Below are positions 11,868 to 20,900 of a stretch of 64,000 nt of DNA, in pieces. Below the pieces are notes generated by a model that had not been told where the DNA came from, made no database searches, and was given only the letters and a program-made list of their open reading frames with translations. The translations under genes were made by a program, and so were the position numbers. Source of the DNA: Bacteroides cellulosilyticus (GTDB taxonomy: Bacteria; Bacteroidota; Bacteroidia; Bacteroidales; Bacteroidaceae); the NCBI RefSeq assembly GCF_020091405.1, contig NZ_CP081903.1, positions 992,001 to 1,056,000 of the forward strand, read 5' to 3'. The stretch's first letter is position 1. The number at the start of each line of letters is the position of its first letter.

Positions 11868-14800
11868 TTAGAAATTAACATTGATACCAAAAATAAACGA
11901 ACGCATGTTCGGGAACGAACTCATGTCAATACCCGGGCGCAAACCATCAAAAGCAAAACTATTCACCTCCGGATCGTAGCCGCTATAATCTGTTATCACA
12001 AAGGCATTCTTTACTGATGCAAATATGCTGGTAGTACGGAAACCTATCTTTTTCATCCATTTATTAGGCAAAACATAATTCAATGTTATATCGGAACAAC
12101 GCAAGTAGCTTGCATCTTCAATATAACGATCCATTACGACATCAGGCATTTTGTAAGTAGAACGCGGATAAAGATTAGTAGGATTCTCAGCAGTCCACAT
12201 TCCATTATAAACCTTCTGATATAAATTACTTGTTTGCCGGCTCGGAGTCTGCTCATATCTAACATTCGTATTCAGTACATCATAACCGGATACACCTGTA
12301 AAAGCTGCGGACAGAGATAAACCCTTATAGGTCAATTTTGTCTGGAAACCGTAAGTCATCGGGCGATTAGGATCACCGAGAATCATCTTATCTGCTTCGT
12401 TGATTTCTCCATCTCCATTCTGGTCTATAAATTTAATATCACCGGCTTGAGGAACTCCGCCATTGATATCCTTGGTTATCTTATAAGAGCCATCCGTCAA
12501 ATCTGATTCCTGTACAATTCCATCTGTCTGATAACCATAGAAAAGTCCCGGAGCTTTACCTTCAAGGAAGATATTAGCCACACCAAAATGGCTACCCAAT
12601 GTATTACCTAAATATCCACGTCCTTTAACATTATCGCTGAAGACACTTTCAGGGAGTCCCAATTCTGTAATCTTAGTCTTATTATAACCGATATTTCCTC
12701 CTAAACTCCATTGGAACTCCTTATTATCAATAATCGTAGCATCCAAAGAGAATTCAACACCTTCATTGGTCAATGATCCCTGATTCATCGTCACCGAAGT
12801 AAATCCGCTTGACAATGGCAAATCACGGTTAATCAATAAGTCGGAAGTTTTCTTTTTATAATATTCGAACGATCCAGTGATGCGTTGCTTCAATACCCCA
12901 AAGTCAAAACCGGCATTCCATGAAGAAGTGCGTTCCCATTTCAATCCGTCATTCTGCAATTTTGAAACTACGGCCGCCAACTCTTTTTCACCGTTAGCAG
13001 TGGCATAATCCATTACACGTGCATAGTCTGAGAATGTAGAATAAGGAGCAATACTCTGGCTACCCGTTTCACCATAGCTGACGCGCAGTTTAAGCTGGCT
13101 TAACCAGTTAATGTCTTTCATGAACTCTTCTTGTTCCATACGCCATGCAATGGATGCAGACGGGAAGTAAGCAAAGCGCTTTCCTTTTTGGAATTTACTT
13201 GAGCCGTCAACACGTAATGATGCAGTTACCAGATATTTATCATAAAAGCTCAAATTCACGCGTCCCAAATAAGAAAGTAATTGATAGTCTTTTTGTATAG
13301 GCTGCTTATAATCTTTTTGTCCCGCCATGTGAAGGCCATCCACTCCAAAATCGAAGTTTGTGAAATTCGTAGCATAAATATTCTTGGTCAAATCTTTATA
13401 AACATCATAAGTAATACCAAGAGTAGCATCTAATTTAGCGATTTTGCCTAAATTAGTATTCAGATTAAATACGTTTTCAACGTTATAGTTGCTTCTGTTC
13501 CAATCCGTCAAAGCTAAAACACCTTGCTCATTTCGACCTTTAAATAGAGCCAGGCCATACCAACGACCACGGTCATTTATCATAATATTACCGCCCGTAC
13601 GTAAATTATATCTCAAGAACTTAGTAATCTTCCAACCTAAATCAAGAGATCCTCTGAAAGTTTTGTCATGAGCCAAGTCGGTATAATCTGTCACCCAGCT
13701 ATCAACATCCGTATTTTCAGCATCTTGCAATGTCGGGTCATCAGACGGTTTGCGGAAAGGCTGAGTATCAATAGCCGTACGAGCAGCCGAACCGGTAGGA
13801 CCACCTTTGGTATCACCGCCACCCATCATATTGTTTTCCTTCAAAGAACCACTCAAGTTAACTGCTAAAGTAACAGTCTTAGATAAATCGACATTGATAT
13901 TACCACGGAAGTCCCCTTGCTTAATACCTGTATTGCGGGCAATACCTTCTATATTCTTAAAACCTGCCGAGAAGTAATAACGCATTCCATTGGCACCTCC
14001 GCTTACAGACGCTGAATAGTTCTGTGAAAAAGCGGAACGGTAAAGTTCCTTTTGCCAATTCACGTAGTCCGGCAAAGAATATGTGGTAGGATCATTGGGA
14101 TCATAACCGGCTACTTTGTCATTCGTAACATAACGTATTTCATCGCCAACAAAATAGAATAAACGGGAAGCTTCTTCCACTTGAGAATTCTTATACATAC
14201 CATAAGAACGCAAGTCCATCATCTTATGAAGATTAGCAGCATCAGCAATAGTAAAGTTAGCACTGACATTTATTCTGGCTTTACCTTCTTTACCTTTCTT
14301 AGTCGTAATAAGAATAACCCCATTTGCACCACGGGAACCATAAATAGCAGTTGCCGAAGCATCTTTCAATACAGTGATATCCTCAATATCGGACGGATTC
14401 AATGAGCTCAACGGATCCTGAGCTATCTGGAAGTCACCACCTCCCATAGCAGATTGCGCAAATTCACCGGTAGATGCTTGAGGTACATTATCAATAACGT
14501 ACAACGGCTGATTATCTCCGCGCAATGAGTTAGCACCGCGAATGGTAATAGAATTGGCAGCACCCGGAGTAGATGACGAAACACTCATACTAAGGCCGGC
14601 GACTTTACCTTGCAGCAAGTTATCAATAGAAATAGCTTTTGAAGCTTCATTTTCATCCGGACGCACGGAAGTAATGGCACCGGTCAGATCACCTTTACGT
14701 GATGTACCGTAAGCTACTACAACCACCTCATCCAGCAATTGCGTATCATCCTTCATCGTCACATTGATTACCGTCTTGTTTCCCACAGGAATTTCCTGTT

Positions 14801-15050
14801 TCGCATAGCCAATAAAAGAAAAGACCAATACGGATTTAGAGTTAGGAACATCAATCTTATAGTTACCATCAATATCAGTGATAGTACCTAAAGATCCTCC
14901 TTTTACAGACACATTGACACCGGGTACACCTTCATTAGTGCTGTCAATTACTTTACCTGTTACTTTAATTGCTTGCTGTGCAAAAGCAACGGCAGGTACC
15001 GTCAAGCAGAACAGGCATACAAGAAATACATTAAATAGTTTCTGTCTCAT
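11868..15050 (-). CDS. SusC-like TonB-dependent transporter (PUL1)
   Basis: A 1060-residue outer-membrane transporter with a signal peptide ending at VAFA/QQ (~25). A CarboxypepD_reg-like domain follows (~28-105, VTGKVIDSTNEGVPGVNVSVKG), then the TonB-dependent plug (~115-245, with LLQGKVAGL and SARG-type GSRGANGVILITTKKG), a ~22-stranded barrel and a terminal aromatic residue (NVNF). It imports oligosaccharides delivered by SusD. It is the first gene of the PUL1 operon. The promoter carries a 30-bp box that recurs before the satellite GH2 gene at 28106 (see 15097-15158). Confidence 0.95.
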   Translation of the reverse strand: MRQKLFNVFLVCLFCLTVPAVAFAQQAIKVTGKVIDSTNEGVPGVNVSVKGGSLGTITDIDGNYKIDVPNSKSVLVFSFIGYAKQEIPVGNKTVINVTMKDDTQLLDEVVVVAYGTSRKGDLTGAITSVRPDENEASKAISIDNLLQGKVAGLSMSVSSSTPGAANSITIRGANSLRGDNQPLYVIDNVPQASTGEFAQSAMGGGDFQIAQDPLSSLNPSDIEDITVLKDASATAIYGSRGANGVILITTKKGKEGKARINVSANFTIADAANLHKMMDLRSYGMYKNSQVEEASRLFYFVGDEIRYVTNDKVAGYDPNDPTTYSLPDYVNWQKELYRSAFSQNYSASVSGGANGMRYYFSAGFKNIEGIARNTGIKQGDFRGNINVDLSKTVTLAVNLSGSLKENNMMGGGDTKGGPTGSAARTAIDTQPFRKPSDDPTLQDAENTDVDSWVTDYTDLAHDKTFRGSLDLGWKITKFLRYNLRTGGNIMINDRGRWYGLALFKGRNEQGVLALTDWNRSNYNVENVFNLNTNLGKIAKLDATLGITYDVYKDLTKNIYATNFTNFDFGVDGLHMAGQKDYKQPIQKDYQLLSYLGRVNLSFYDKYLVTASLRVDGSSKFQKGKRFAYFPSASIAWRMEQEEFMKDINWLSQLKLRVSYGETGSQSIAPYSTFSDYARVMDYATANGEKELAAVVSKLQNDGLKWERTSSWNAGFDFGVLKQRITGSFEYYKKKTSDLLINRDLPLSSGFTSVTMNQGSLTNEGVEFSLDATIIDNKEFQWSLGGNIGYNKTKITELGLPESVFSDNVKGRGYLGNTLGSHFGVANIFLEGKAPGLFYGYQTDGIVQESDLTDGSYKITKDINGGVPQAGDIKFIDQNGDGEINEADKMILGDPNRPMTYGFQTKLTYKGLSLSAAFTGVSGYDVLNTNVRYEQTPSRQTSNLYQKVYNGMWTAENPTNLYPRSTYKMPDVVMDRYIEDASYLRCSDITLNYVLPNKWMKKIGFRTTSIFASVKNAFVITDYSGYDPEVNSFAFDGLRPGIDMSSFPNMRSFIFGINVNF

Positions 15051-15096
15051 AGAATTAAATTTAAATTAAAGACATTTGTTAACAGTGATTTCGATG

Positions 15097-15158
15097 CAAA
15101 TGTAAAGCGAGCGGGGAAAGCATCGGTGCAATAATCACTATTTCCAAGTCCAATTTTA
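15097..15158 (-). promoter_or_regulatory. susC promoter with putative HTCS box
   Basis: On the minus strand a -7 box TACATTTG (15104 to 15097) matches the Bacteroides consensus TAnnTTTG. No good -33 box is seen. Instead a 30-bp box (15129-15158) ends exactly 24 bp upstream of the -7. Read on the minus strand it has a TAAAATTGGA core, AAATAG and GATTATTG. The same blocks in the same order occur at 28201-28229 before the satellite GH2 operon. A weak -33 with an upstream box is what an activator-dependent promoter should look like. Further upstream CCATAGAC occurs twice (15160-15167 and 15183-15190). Assignment to the neighbouring HTCS is inference. Confidence 0.7.
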
Positions 15159-15228
15159 GCCATAGACCCATTCCCGGAAAGCCCATAGACAAATTTGGAG
15201 CTAAAATAGATAAAAATGGAGTAGAAGC

Positions 15229-15306
15229 ATGAAGAAAAACGTGTTAACCACATTTATATTGTGCCTGTTATTATTCCTGCCAGATAAAGTTACGGATAAA
15301 GGGTAA
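15229..15306 (+). pseudogene. Decayed copy of the HTCS 5' end (signal-peptide remnant)
   Basis: An ATG-started frame of 25 codons (MKKNVLTTFILCLLLFLPDK, then VTDKG and stop) repeats the first ~22 residues of the HTCS that begins at 17923 (MKKNMLTTFILCLLLFLPGK). About 61 of 69 bases match, starting exactly at the ATG; flanking bases do not match. It therefore looks like a vestige of an HTCS gene, or a partial duplication, left next to susC. The coding frame ends in a hairpin. It is unlikely to make a functional protein. Confidence 0.75.
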
Positions 15307-15329
15307 AGTTTTAATTGCTTTACCCTTTA
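15297..15329. terminator. Hairpin TAAAGGGTAAAG / CTTTACCCTTTA
   Basis: Perfect 12-bp arms (15297-15308 and 15318-15329) with a 9-nt loop. It lies after the HTCS remnant and 26 bp past the stop of the Rpn gene, so it could end transcription of that gene on the minus strand. A longer version of the same hairpin occurs at 17417-17454, so the two mark both ends of the Rpn block. Confidence 0.55.
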
Positions 15330-15355
15330 CTATGCTCTGCTATACTTTTCTATCT

Positions 15356-16246
15356 TTACAAATTGGCAATGTCTTCAGAAGTTAAGCCGGTAACATCGGC
15401 AATCATCGTATAATCCAATCCTATCTCTTTCATCTTTCGGGCATTAGAGAGACATTTTTTCTCAATTCCTTCCAATCTTCCTTCTGCAATTCCTTTCAAT
15501 CTCCCCTCCAGTTTAGCTGATTCAATTACATCATTCTGAATCATTACCGAGTCTAGATGCCTGTCATAAGCCAAGCGTTCTTGAGGTGTCATGGAGTAGT
15601 ATCTCAATTTCTCACGCGCTTCTTCCAAGCCGGGTGCCTTGGTGTCCGGACGTATTACCCCTCTCTTCAGATAATTCATCCATTCCTCCAGAGGTGTGAC
15701 GGCCACCCGGTTGAACTCATTGACACGGATGAGAACGTATTCCGGAGAAATATCAGCAGGCATGCGTGTCACGATAGCATTCTTCTCCTTGACATTGATT
15801 TGCAACTGATCTCCGGTATGTACGCCTATAAAATTATTTTGTCCGTAATAGAGGTAGTCGCTGCCGCTGCCGATATCGAAATACAGGATGCTGATAGAAT
15901 ATGCCTTCTTCACATGATAATACGCCTCTCCAAGCGAGGCATACTCGGTGGTGACTTTCGCCACTCCATAAAGAATGCGCTCCAGATAATAAAGTTTGCG
16001 CATATTCTGTACCTCGATGATAATAATCTCATTCTTACTGTTGCAGGCCTTGATATCTGCCCGGTAGAACTTATCGTCGGCGGTCTGCAAATTGTTTTCA
16101 CTTTCGAGTATCTCAAGGATGGTGATTTTTTCCTTCAGGAATACAGTCAGGAAACCTTCAAGCACGCCAAAGTTTGCTTTTTGGCGCAAAAGGCACTTAA
16201 TGGCCCAGTCAAAACGTATATATCTGTCTTCCAATTGACTTCCCAT
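15356..16246 (-). CDS. Rpn/PD-(D/E)XK nuclease-family protein (transposase-like)
   Basis: A 296-residue protein of the Rpn (recombination-promoting nuclease) / PD-(D/E)XK transposase-like group common in Bacteroides. The nuclease core is visible as D64 followed by E78-V-Q80 (IIIIEVQN), with the typical YYLERILYGVAK helix after it. The C-terminus holds charged LEGRLKGIAEGRLEGIEKK repeats and a short VTGL-x4-I-x2-L end that is shared with the two other Rpn copies here. Family members in E. coli promote RecA-independent recombination and cut DNA in vitro. It transcribes toward susC and away from the second Rpn gene. A defective relative lies at 17500-17802. Confidence 0.8.
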   Translation of the reverse strand: MGSQLEDRYIRFDWAIKCLLRQKANFGVLEGFLTVFLKEKITILEILESENNLQTADDKFYRADIKACNSKNEIIIIEVQNMRKLYYLERILYGVAKVTTEYASLGEAYYHVKKAYSISILYFDIGSGSDYLYYGQNNFIGVHTGDQLQINVKEKNAIVTRMPADISPEYVLIRVNEFNRVAVTPLEEWMNYLKRGVIRPDTKAPGLEEAREKLRYYSMTPQERLAYDRHLDSVMIQNDVIESAKLEGRLKGIAEGRLEGIEKKCLSNARKMKEIGLDYTMIADVTGLTSEDIANL

Positions 16247-16282
16247 GATTACTCCCTTTCTTTTTTAGAATAAAACAAAGAT

Positions 16283-16309
16283 ATTGCTTTTACTTTGAAA
16301 AGCAATGCG
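16283..16309. repeat. Left copy of the 19-bp direct repeat around the second Rpn gene
   Basis: TACTTTGAAAAGCAATGCG at 16291-16309 is repeated exactly at 17451-17469. The two copies flank the plus-strand Rpn gene, with a period of 1160 bp. The left copy also forms a small hairpin (TTGCTTTT / AAAAGCAA, 16284-16305). The rest of the 261-bp spacer between the divergent Rpn genes holds a TACCTTTG -7-like box at 16412-16419 that could serve the plus-strand gene; no clear -33 box was found. Confidence 0.6.
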
Positions 16310-16507
16310 GTCAGGGGATATTTCCCTGGCTATTTGTTGGAGGAAGATTCATTTCTGATCAGAAATGAAACAAAAGACGTTATCCGGTGTGCCTGTAACG
16401 GAAATAATGCTTACCTTTGTTTGTGTTTCTGTATAGTTCCTATAAGACTCCGTTTTTTGGCGAGTCTAGGAGCGCCTTTTAAAATTATTCACTAAACAAC
16501 ATTAATT

Positions 16508-17380
16508 ATGAAATACTTAAATCCCAGAGCCGACTTGACCTTCAAACGGGTCTTTGGCGAACACCCCGACCTGGTAATGAGCCTTCTGAACGCCCTGCTT
16601 CCTTTGGCAGCCAATCAGGAAATCACCGAGATTGAATATCTCCCTTCGGAGATGGTTCCCGAGAACCCCTTGCGTAAGAACAGCATCGTCGACGTCCGTT
16701 GCAAGGACAAGCAAGGGCGACAATTCCTGGTGGAAATGCAAATGATCTGGTCGCCCGAGTTCAGACAGCGCGTATTGTTCAACGCTTCCAAGGCATACGT
16801 GCGCCAGATAAACATCGGCGAAGAGTATGAGTTGTTGCAACCTGTGTATTCACTGAATCTGGTCAATGAGGTCTTTGAACCGGAACTGGAAGGGTATTAC
16901 CACCATTATCAGATGATTCATGTGGAGAATACGGATAAAGTGATTGAAGGTCTTCAACTGATTTTTGTGGAACTGCCCAAATTTACTCCGCATACGTTCT
17001 CTGAGAAGAAGATGCAGGTGCTCTGGTTGCGTTACCTGACTGAAATCAACGAACATACCCGCGAAGTGCCGGAAGAATTGATGGCGAATCCCGAAGTGAA
17101 AAAAGCGGTTGATGCCCTGGAAGTGTCTGCGTTTACGGATGCACAGTTGGCAGGATATGAAAAGTTCTGGGATATTATCAGTGTAGAGAAAACACTGTAT
17201 AATAGTGCGATACGCAGAGGTATGGCGGAAGGAATGGAAAAAGGAAAAGCGGAAGGAAAAGCGGAAGGAAAAGCGGAAGAATGTCATCTCATAGCTTCCA
17301 ATTTAAAACAGCAAGGAATCCCTTTTAAAACAATCTCCCAATGTACAGGATTATCAATAAAAGAAATTGAACTATTATAA
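16508..17380 (+). CDS. Rpn/PD-(D/E)XK nuclease-family protein (transposase-like), with GKAE repeat
   Basis: A 290-residue member of the same broad family as the gene at 15356 but from a different branch (N-terminus MKYLNPRADLTFKRVFGEHP, typical of Bacteroides PD-(D/E)XK transposase-like proteins). Core residues are D62 in IVDVRC and E76-M-Q78 in LVEMQM. The C-terminal region contains GMAEGMEKGKAEGKAEGKAE from a 12-bp tandem repeat, then the shared TGLSIKEIELL ending. It is flanked by a 19-bp direct repeat (16291-16309 and 17451-17469) and followed by a strong hairpin at 17417. A role in DNA cleavage or recombination is known only for relatives. Confidence 0.8.
   Translation: MKYLNPRADLTFKRVFGEHPDLVMSLLNALLPLAANQEITEIEYLPSEMVPENPLRKNSIVDVRCKDKQGRQFLVEMQMIWSPEFRQRVLFNASKAYVRQINIGEEYELLQPVYSLNLVNEVFEPELEGYYHHYQMIHVENTDKVIEGLQLIFVELPKFTPHTFSEKKMQVLWLRYLTEINEHTREVPEELMANPEVKKAVDALEVSAFTDAQLAGYEKFWDIISVEKTLYNSAIRRGMAEGMEKGKAEGKAEGKAEECHLIASNLKQQGIPFKTISQCTGLSIKEIELL
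17243..17278 (+). repeat. 12-bp tandem repeat inside Rpn gene (three units)
   Basis: GGAAAAGCGGAA occurs three times in perfect tandem (17243-17254, 17255-17266, 17267-17278), coding Gly-Lys-Ala-Glu each time. Because the unit is a multiple of three, copy-number change by slippage would lengthen or shorten the charged linker without a frameshift. Confidence 0.9.
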
Positions 17381-17416
17381 GGGAGCATATTCAGTATATA
17401 TCTTCCTATTATATAT

Positions 17417-17454
17417 AGTAAAGGGTAAAGTCACATATTGCTTTACCCTTTACT
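17417..17454 (+). terminator. Strong hairpin after the second Rpn gene
   Basis: Perfect 14-bp arms AGTAAAGGGTAAAG (17417-17430) and CTTTACCCTTTACT (17441-17454), with a 10-nt loop. It lies 36 bp after the Rpn stop. It is an extended copy of the hairpin at 15297-15329 and runs into the right copy of the 19-bp direct repeat (17451-17469). Confidence 0.65.
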
Positions 17455-17499
17455 TTGAAAAGCAATGCGAGACGAAAAATGAATAGTATCTTGTTATTT

Positions 17500-17802
17500 T
17501 TATAATTCTTCTATGTCTTTGATAGGCAGACCCGTCACCTGGTGGATGACCTCGGAGGAGATATTCAAAGATTTCATTGTTCGGGCGTTCTCTATTTTTT
17601 TCTTCCTGTCTGCCTTCCTGTCCTGACCGTGGTACAGGTAATCGTTGCCCTTGCCGATGTCGAAATAAAGAATGCTGATGGAGTACACCTTCTTCACTTT
17701 CGAGTAAAGCTCTCCCAGTTCGATATGCTCCGTGATGGCCTTGGCAACGCCGAAAAGGATGCGCTCCAAATAGTATATCTCGCGCGTGTTCTGCTCCAAT
17801 TA
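17500..17802 (-). pseudogene. Truncated, internally deleted Rpn-family gene
   Basis: A 99-codon minus-strand frame matches the Rpn protein of 15356-16246 in two blocks. Residues from EQNTREIYYLERILFGVAK to DIGKGNDYLYHGQ match its residues ~79-136. The frame then jumps directly to a segment like its C-terminus (IENARTMKSLNISSEVIHQ, then VTGLPIKDIEEL). About 120 residues are missing in between, and the first ~78 residues with the catalytic Asp are absent. It is a remnant, not a working nuclease. It lies directly upstream of the HTCS promoter. Confidence 0.8.
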
Positions 17803-17868
17803 AAATTGACTTTTTACAGCCCAAACAGATAAAAACAGGAACCATCATCATGAAATACCTGTTTTTTG

Positions 17869-17901
17869 TTTTGTGTGGCTCGAAACAAAAGACTACTTTT
17901 G
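17869..17901 (+). promoter_or_regulatory. HTCS promoter (Bacteroides -33/-7 boxes)
   Basis: TTTTG at 17869-17873 and TACTTTTG at 17894-17901 match the Bacteroides -33 (TTTG) and -7 (TAnnTTTG) consensus with the usual 20-bp spacing. Transcription would start near 17908, about 15 bp before the ATG at 17923. This supports the chosen start and suggests constitutive low-level expression of the sensor. Confidence 0.7.
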
Positions 17902-17922
17902 TTCCAATCTTTGTATAGCACC

Positions 17923-20900
17923 ATGAAGAAAAACATGTTAACCACATTCATATTGTGCCTGCTATTATTCCTACCGGGTAAAGTTACAGGTAATAAACAA
18001 TATGCTTTCCAGCAGATTAGTACCCAGGACGGTCTGTCCTCTTCTGTTCGTTGCCTGGTAGTAAGCCACGACAAAGGATATGTATGGATCGGAACCAAGT
18101 CCGGTATAGGGCGTTTTGACGGTTACGAGCTAAGAAAATACTTATTGGGAAATATCACCCATATCATTGAAGACGAAGAACATACCATCTGGGCCATCAC
18201 GCCGAAAGGACTCTTCCACTATAACTATCAGGAAGACACTTTCCTGCAGGCGCGCGATGAAGACCAGAACCCGGTAGTGGTGTCTTCCATTTGTCCCTGG
18301 ACGGACGGAGTAATATTCGGAGGCAATGGAAGGCTATATAAATATGATTATGCCAATCACAAAATCAGATTCCTATGTCCGCTAACTCCCAACAGCCATT
18401 ACAACATCACCAATCTGCAAAAATGGGACGACCGGACTCTGCTGTGCACCAGCCGTTGGAGCCATGCACTGCTCGTCGACATACCTACGGGACGGACTCA
18501 CCCTGTTCCTTTTGAAAGTAATGAAATCATAACCAGCCTGATAGACAAAGACGGACATATATGGCTCGCCCCCTATCATCAGGGAGTGAAATGTTATGAC
18601 CGCCAAGGTAAACTTTTGCATTCCTATCACACCGGGAACTCCCTCCTGCAAACCAATGTAGTGCTTTCCCTGGCTGAGAACAACGGACAGATATGGATTG
18701 GAACAGATGGTTCAGGCATTTATATCCTGAATCCGGAGAATGATGAGATATCCACCATAGCCCACGCACCCGGTAATCCTTATTCCCTGCCGGTCAACTC
18801 CATCCTCTGCTTATATTCCGACTCAAACAACAACATGTGGGCAGGCAGTGTACGCGGCGGACTGATAAATATCAGGGAAGTGGGAATGAAGATATATTCG
18901 GATGCGCTGCCCGGCACAGAATACGGACTGAGCGAAAAAGCAGTGTTAAGCATCTATCAAGGCGAAGAAAAGGATATATGGATAGGAACAGACGGCGGTG
19001 GAATCAACCGTTTCTACCCCGACGGCAATAGATTCTACCATACAAAGTCTACCTGGGGAGACAAAATCTCTTCCATTACGGAAGTGGACAAAAGGCACCT
19101 GCTGGTCTCTTTGTTCAGTAAAGGATTATTCTTCTTTGATAAACAAACCGAAGAGTACCGGCCATTGATTATCGTGAACGACAGCATCAACGCCCTCTTG
19201 TGCCAACGCGGAAAGGCCGTAAATATCTTCCGGAACTCTCAGGAAACAGTGCTGCTACTCTCTGAAATACCTTATAGCTATCACATAGAAAAGAAAGAAT
19301 TCACCCCTATCTCCTTAGATAAACATACTCCGGCAATCATTGGTACTGTCTTACCAATATGCCAGAATGGTCCCATCTCCTATTTGCACGACATCAAATG
19401 CATCTATCAGATAGACTCCCGGACCAACCGATTAGAGACCCTGTATCATTGCACCGGAGACACGATATTCAATACTGTTTCAGTTGATGAAAACGGCATT
19501 TTCTGGATAGGAAGCAATTATGGACTCAGCCGGTATTCCGCAGAAAAGCACGAACATGTCAACATCCCCAATAAGCTGATTAATGAAATCAACTCACTGA
19601 TTTGTGACAGACGGGGACGTGTATGGATAGGGACGGACGGAAAACTGTTTGCCCACCTCATCCGTGAAGGAGAGTTTATCCTATACGGAGAATCGGACGG
19701 CGTTATCCAAAACGAGTATCTGGAGAAACCACGGCTGCTATCCGCAGAAGGGGACATTTATATGGGAGGGGTCAACGGTTTGCTTTGCATTGACAAACAA
19801 CTGCCGGACGAAGATACAGTTCCGCCCGTTCTTGAGTTGGCCGACGTGGCTGTGGGCGGAGAACGAATGAATGCCTTTATAAAAAACGGACGCAGCCTAA
19901 CCGTACAGGAACACAGCAAACCTATCTCTATCAAAATCATTGCCCATGACAGAGATATTTTCCGCAAGCCCATGTACCGGTACACCTTGCGTGGCATGGA
20001 TGGGCAAATCATATACTCTTATCAACCGGAACTGACGTTCAACGGGCTACCGGCAAAGACCTATCAGGTGTTAGCCTCGTGCAGCACCCGTAGCGGCGGG
20101 TGGACGGAAGATTACCGGATACTGGAATTAGTAGTGCTTCCACCGTGGTACAAGTCCGTCTGGTTCACAATTTGCTGTATTGTAGTAGCCTGCATAGGTA
20201 TTATACTGGCTTTCTTCTCCCTGCTGCGCCGCAAAGAGAACAAGCTGAAGTGGGCGATGAAAGAGCATGAGCAGCAGGTATATGAAGAAAAAGTACGTTT
20301 CCTCATTAATATCAATCACGAACTGCGTACGCCGCTGACCCTGATACATGCACCACTGAAACAACTATTGGGAACATTGTCGCCTGAAGATGAAAAGTAT
20401 CCGGTAATACAAAGCATCAGCAGGCAATCGGGGCGCATGAAGAAACTATTGGACATGGTGCTGAATGTACGGAAAATGGAAGTGGGACAAAGTTCGCTGA
20501 ATATCGAAAGCGTAGAATTAAATTCATGGATTGAGCAACTCATAGCCGACTTCAGGCCGGAAGCCAACATGAAAGGCATTTCCATATCCTATACCCCGGA
20601 TAAAGATGTGGATACCCTCTGTTTCGACAAAGAGAAATGCAGCACCATCTTAACCAACTTACTAATCAACGCATTGAAATACAGTGATGAAAACAGTCTG
20701 ATTGAGGTATCTGCAAGTTTATCGGAAGACCAGACCCGTGTCCGCATTTCCATCTCAGACCAAGGTCCGGGCTTAAAGGACATAGACATAAACAATCTCT
20801 TTATCCGATTCTATCAAGGCAACAACAGCCGTCCGGGCACAGGTATCGGTCTTTCTTATTCCAAGATTCTGGCCGAACAGCATGGCGGGAGCATCGGTGC

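Noticed and set aside
15229..15306. The 25-codon frame as a genuine regulatory leader peptide of a transporter or Rpn gene
   Set aside because: Its codons copy the HTCS signal peptide and it precedes no plus-strand gene, so a remnant is the simpler reading.
17243..17278. Short tandem repeat as a possible CRISPR-like array
   Set aside because: The units are 12 bp without spacers and encode GKAE in frame within a gene.
17450..17947. 165-codon minus-strand frame before the HTCS
   Set aside because: It crosses the HTCS promoter and the Rpn remnant in another frame. Its N-terminus is the antisense of the HTCS signal peptide, the same artefact seen at 15047-15253.
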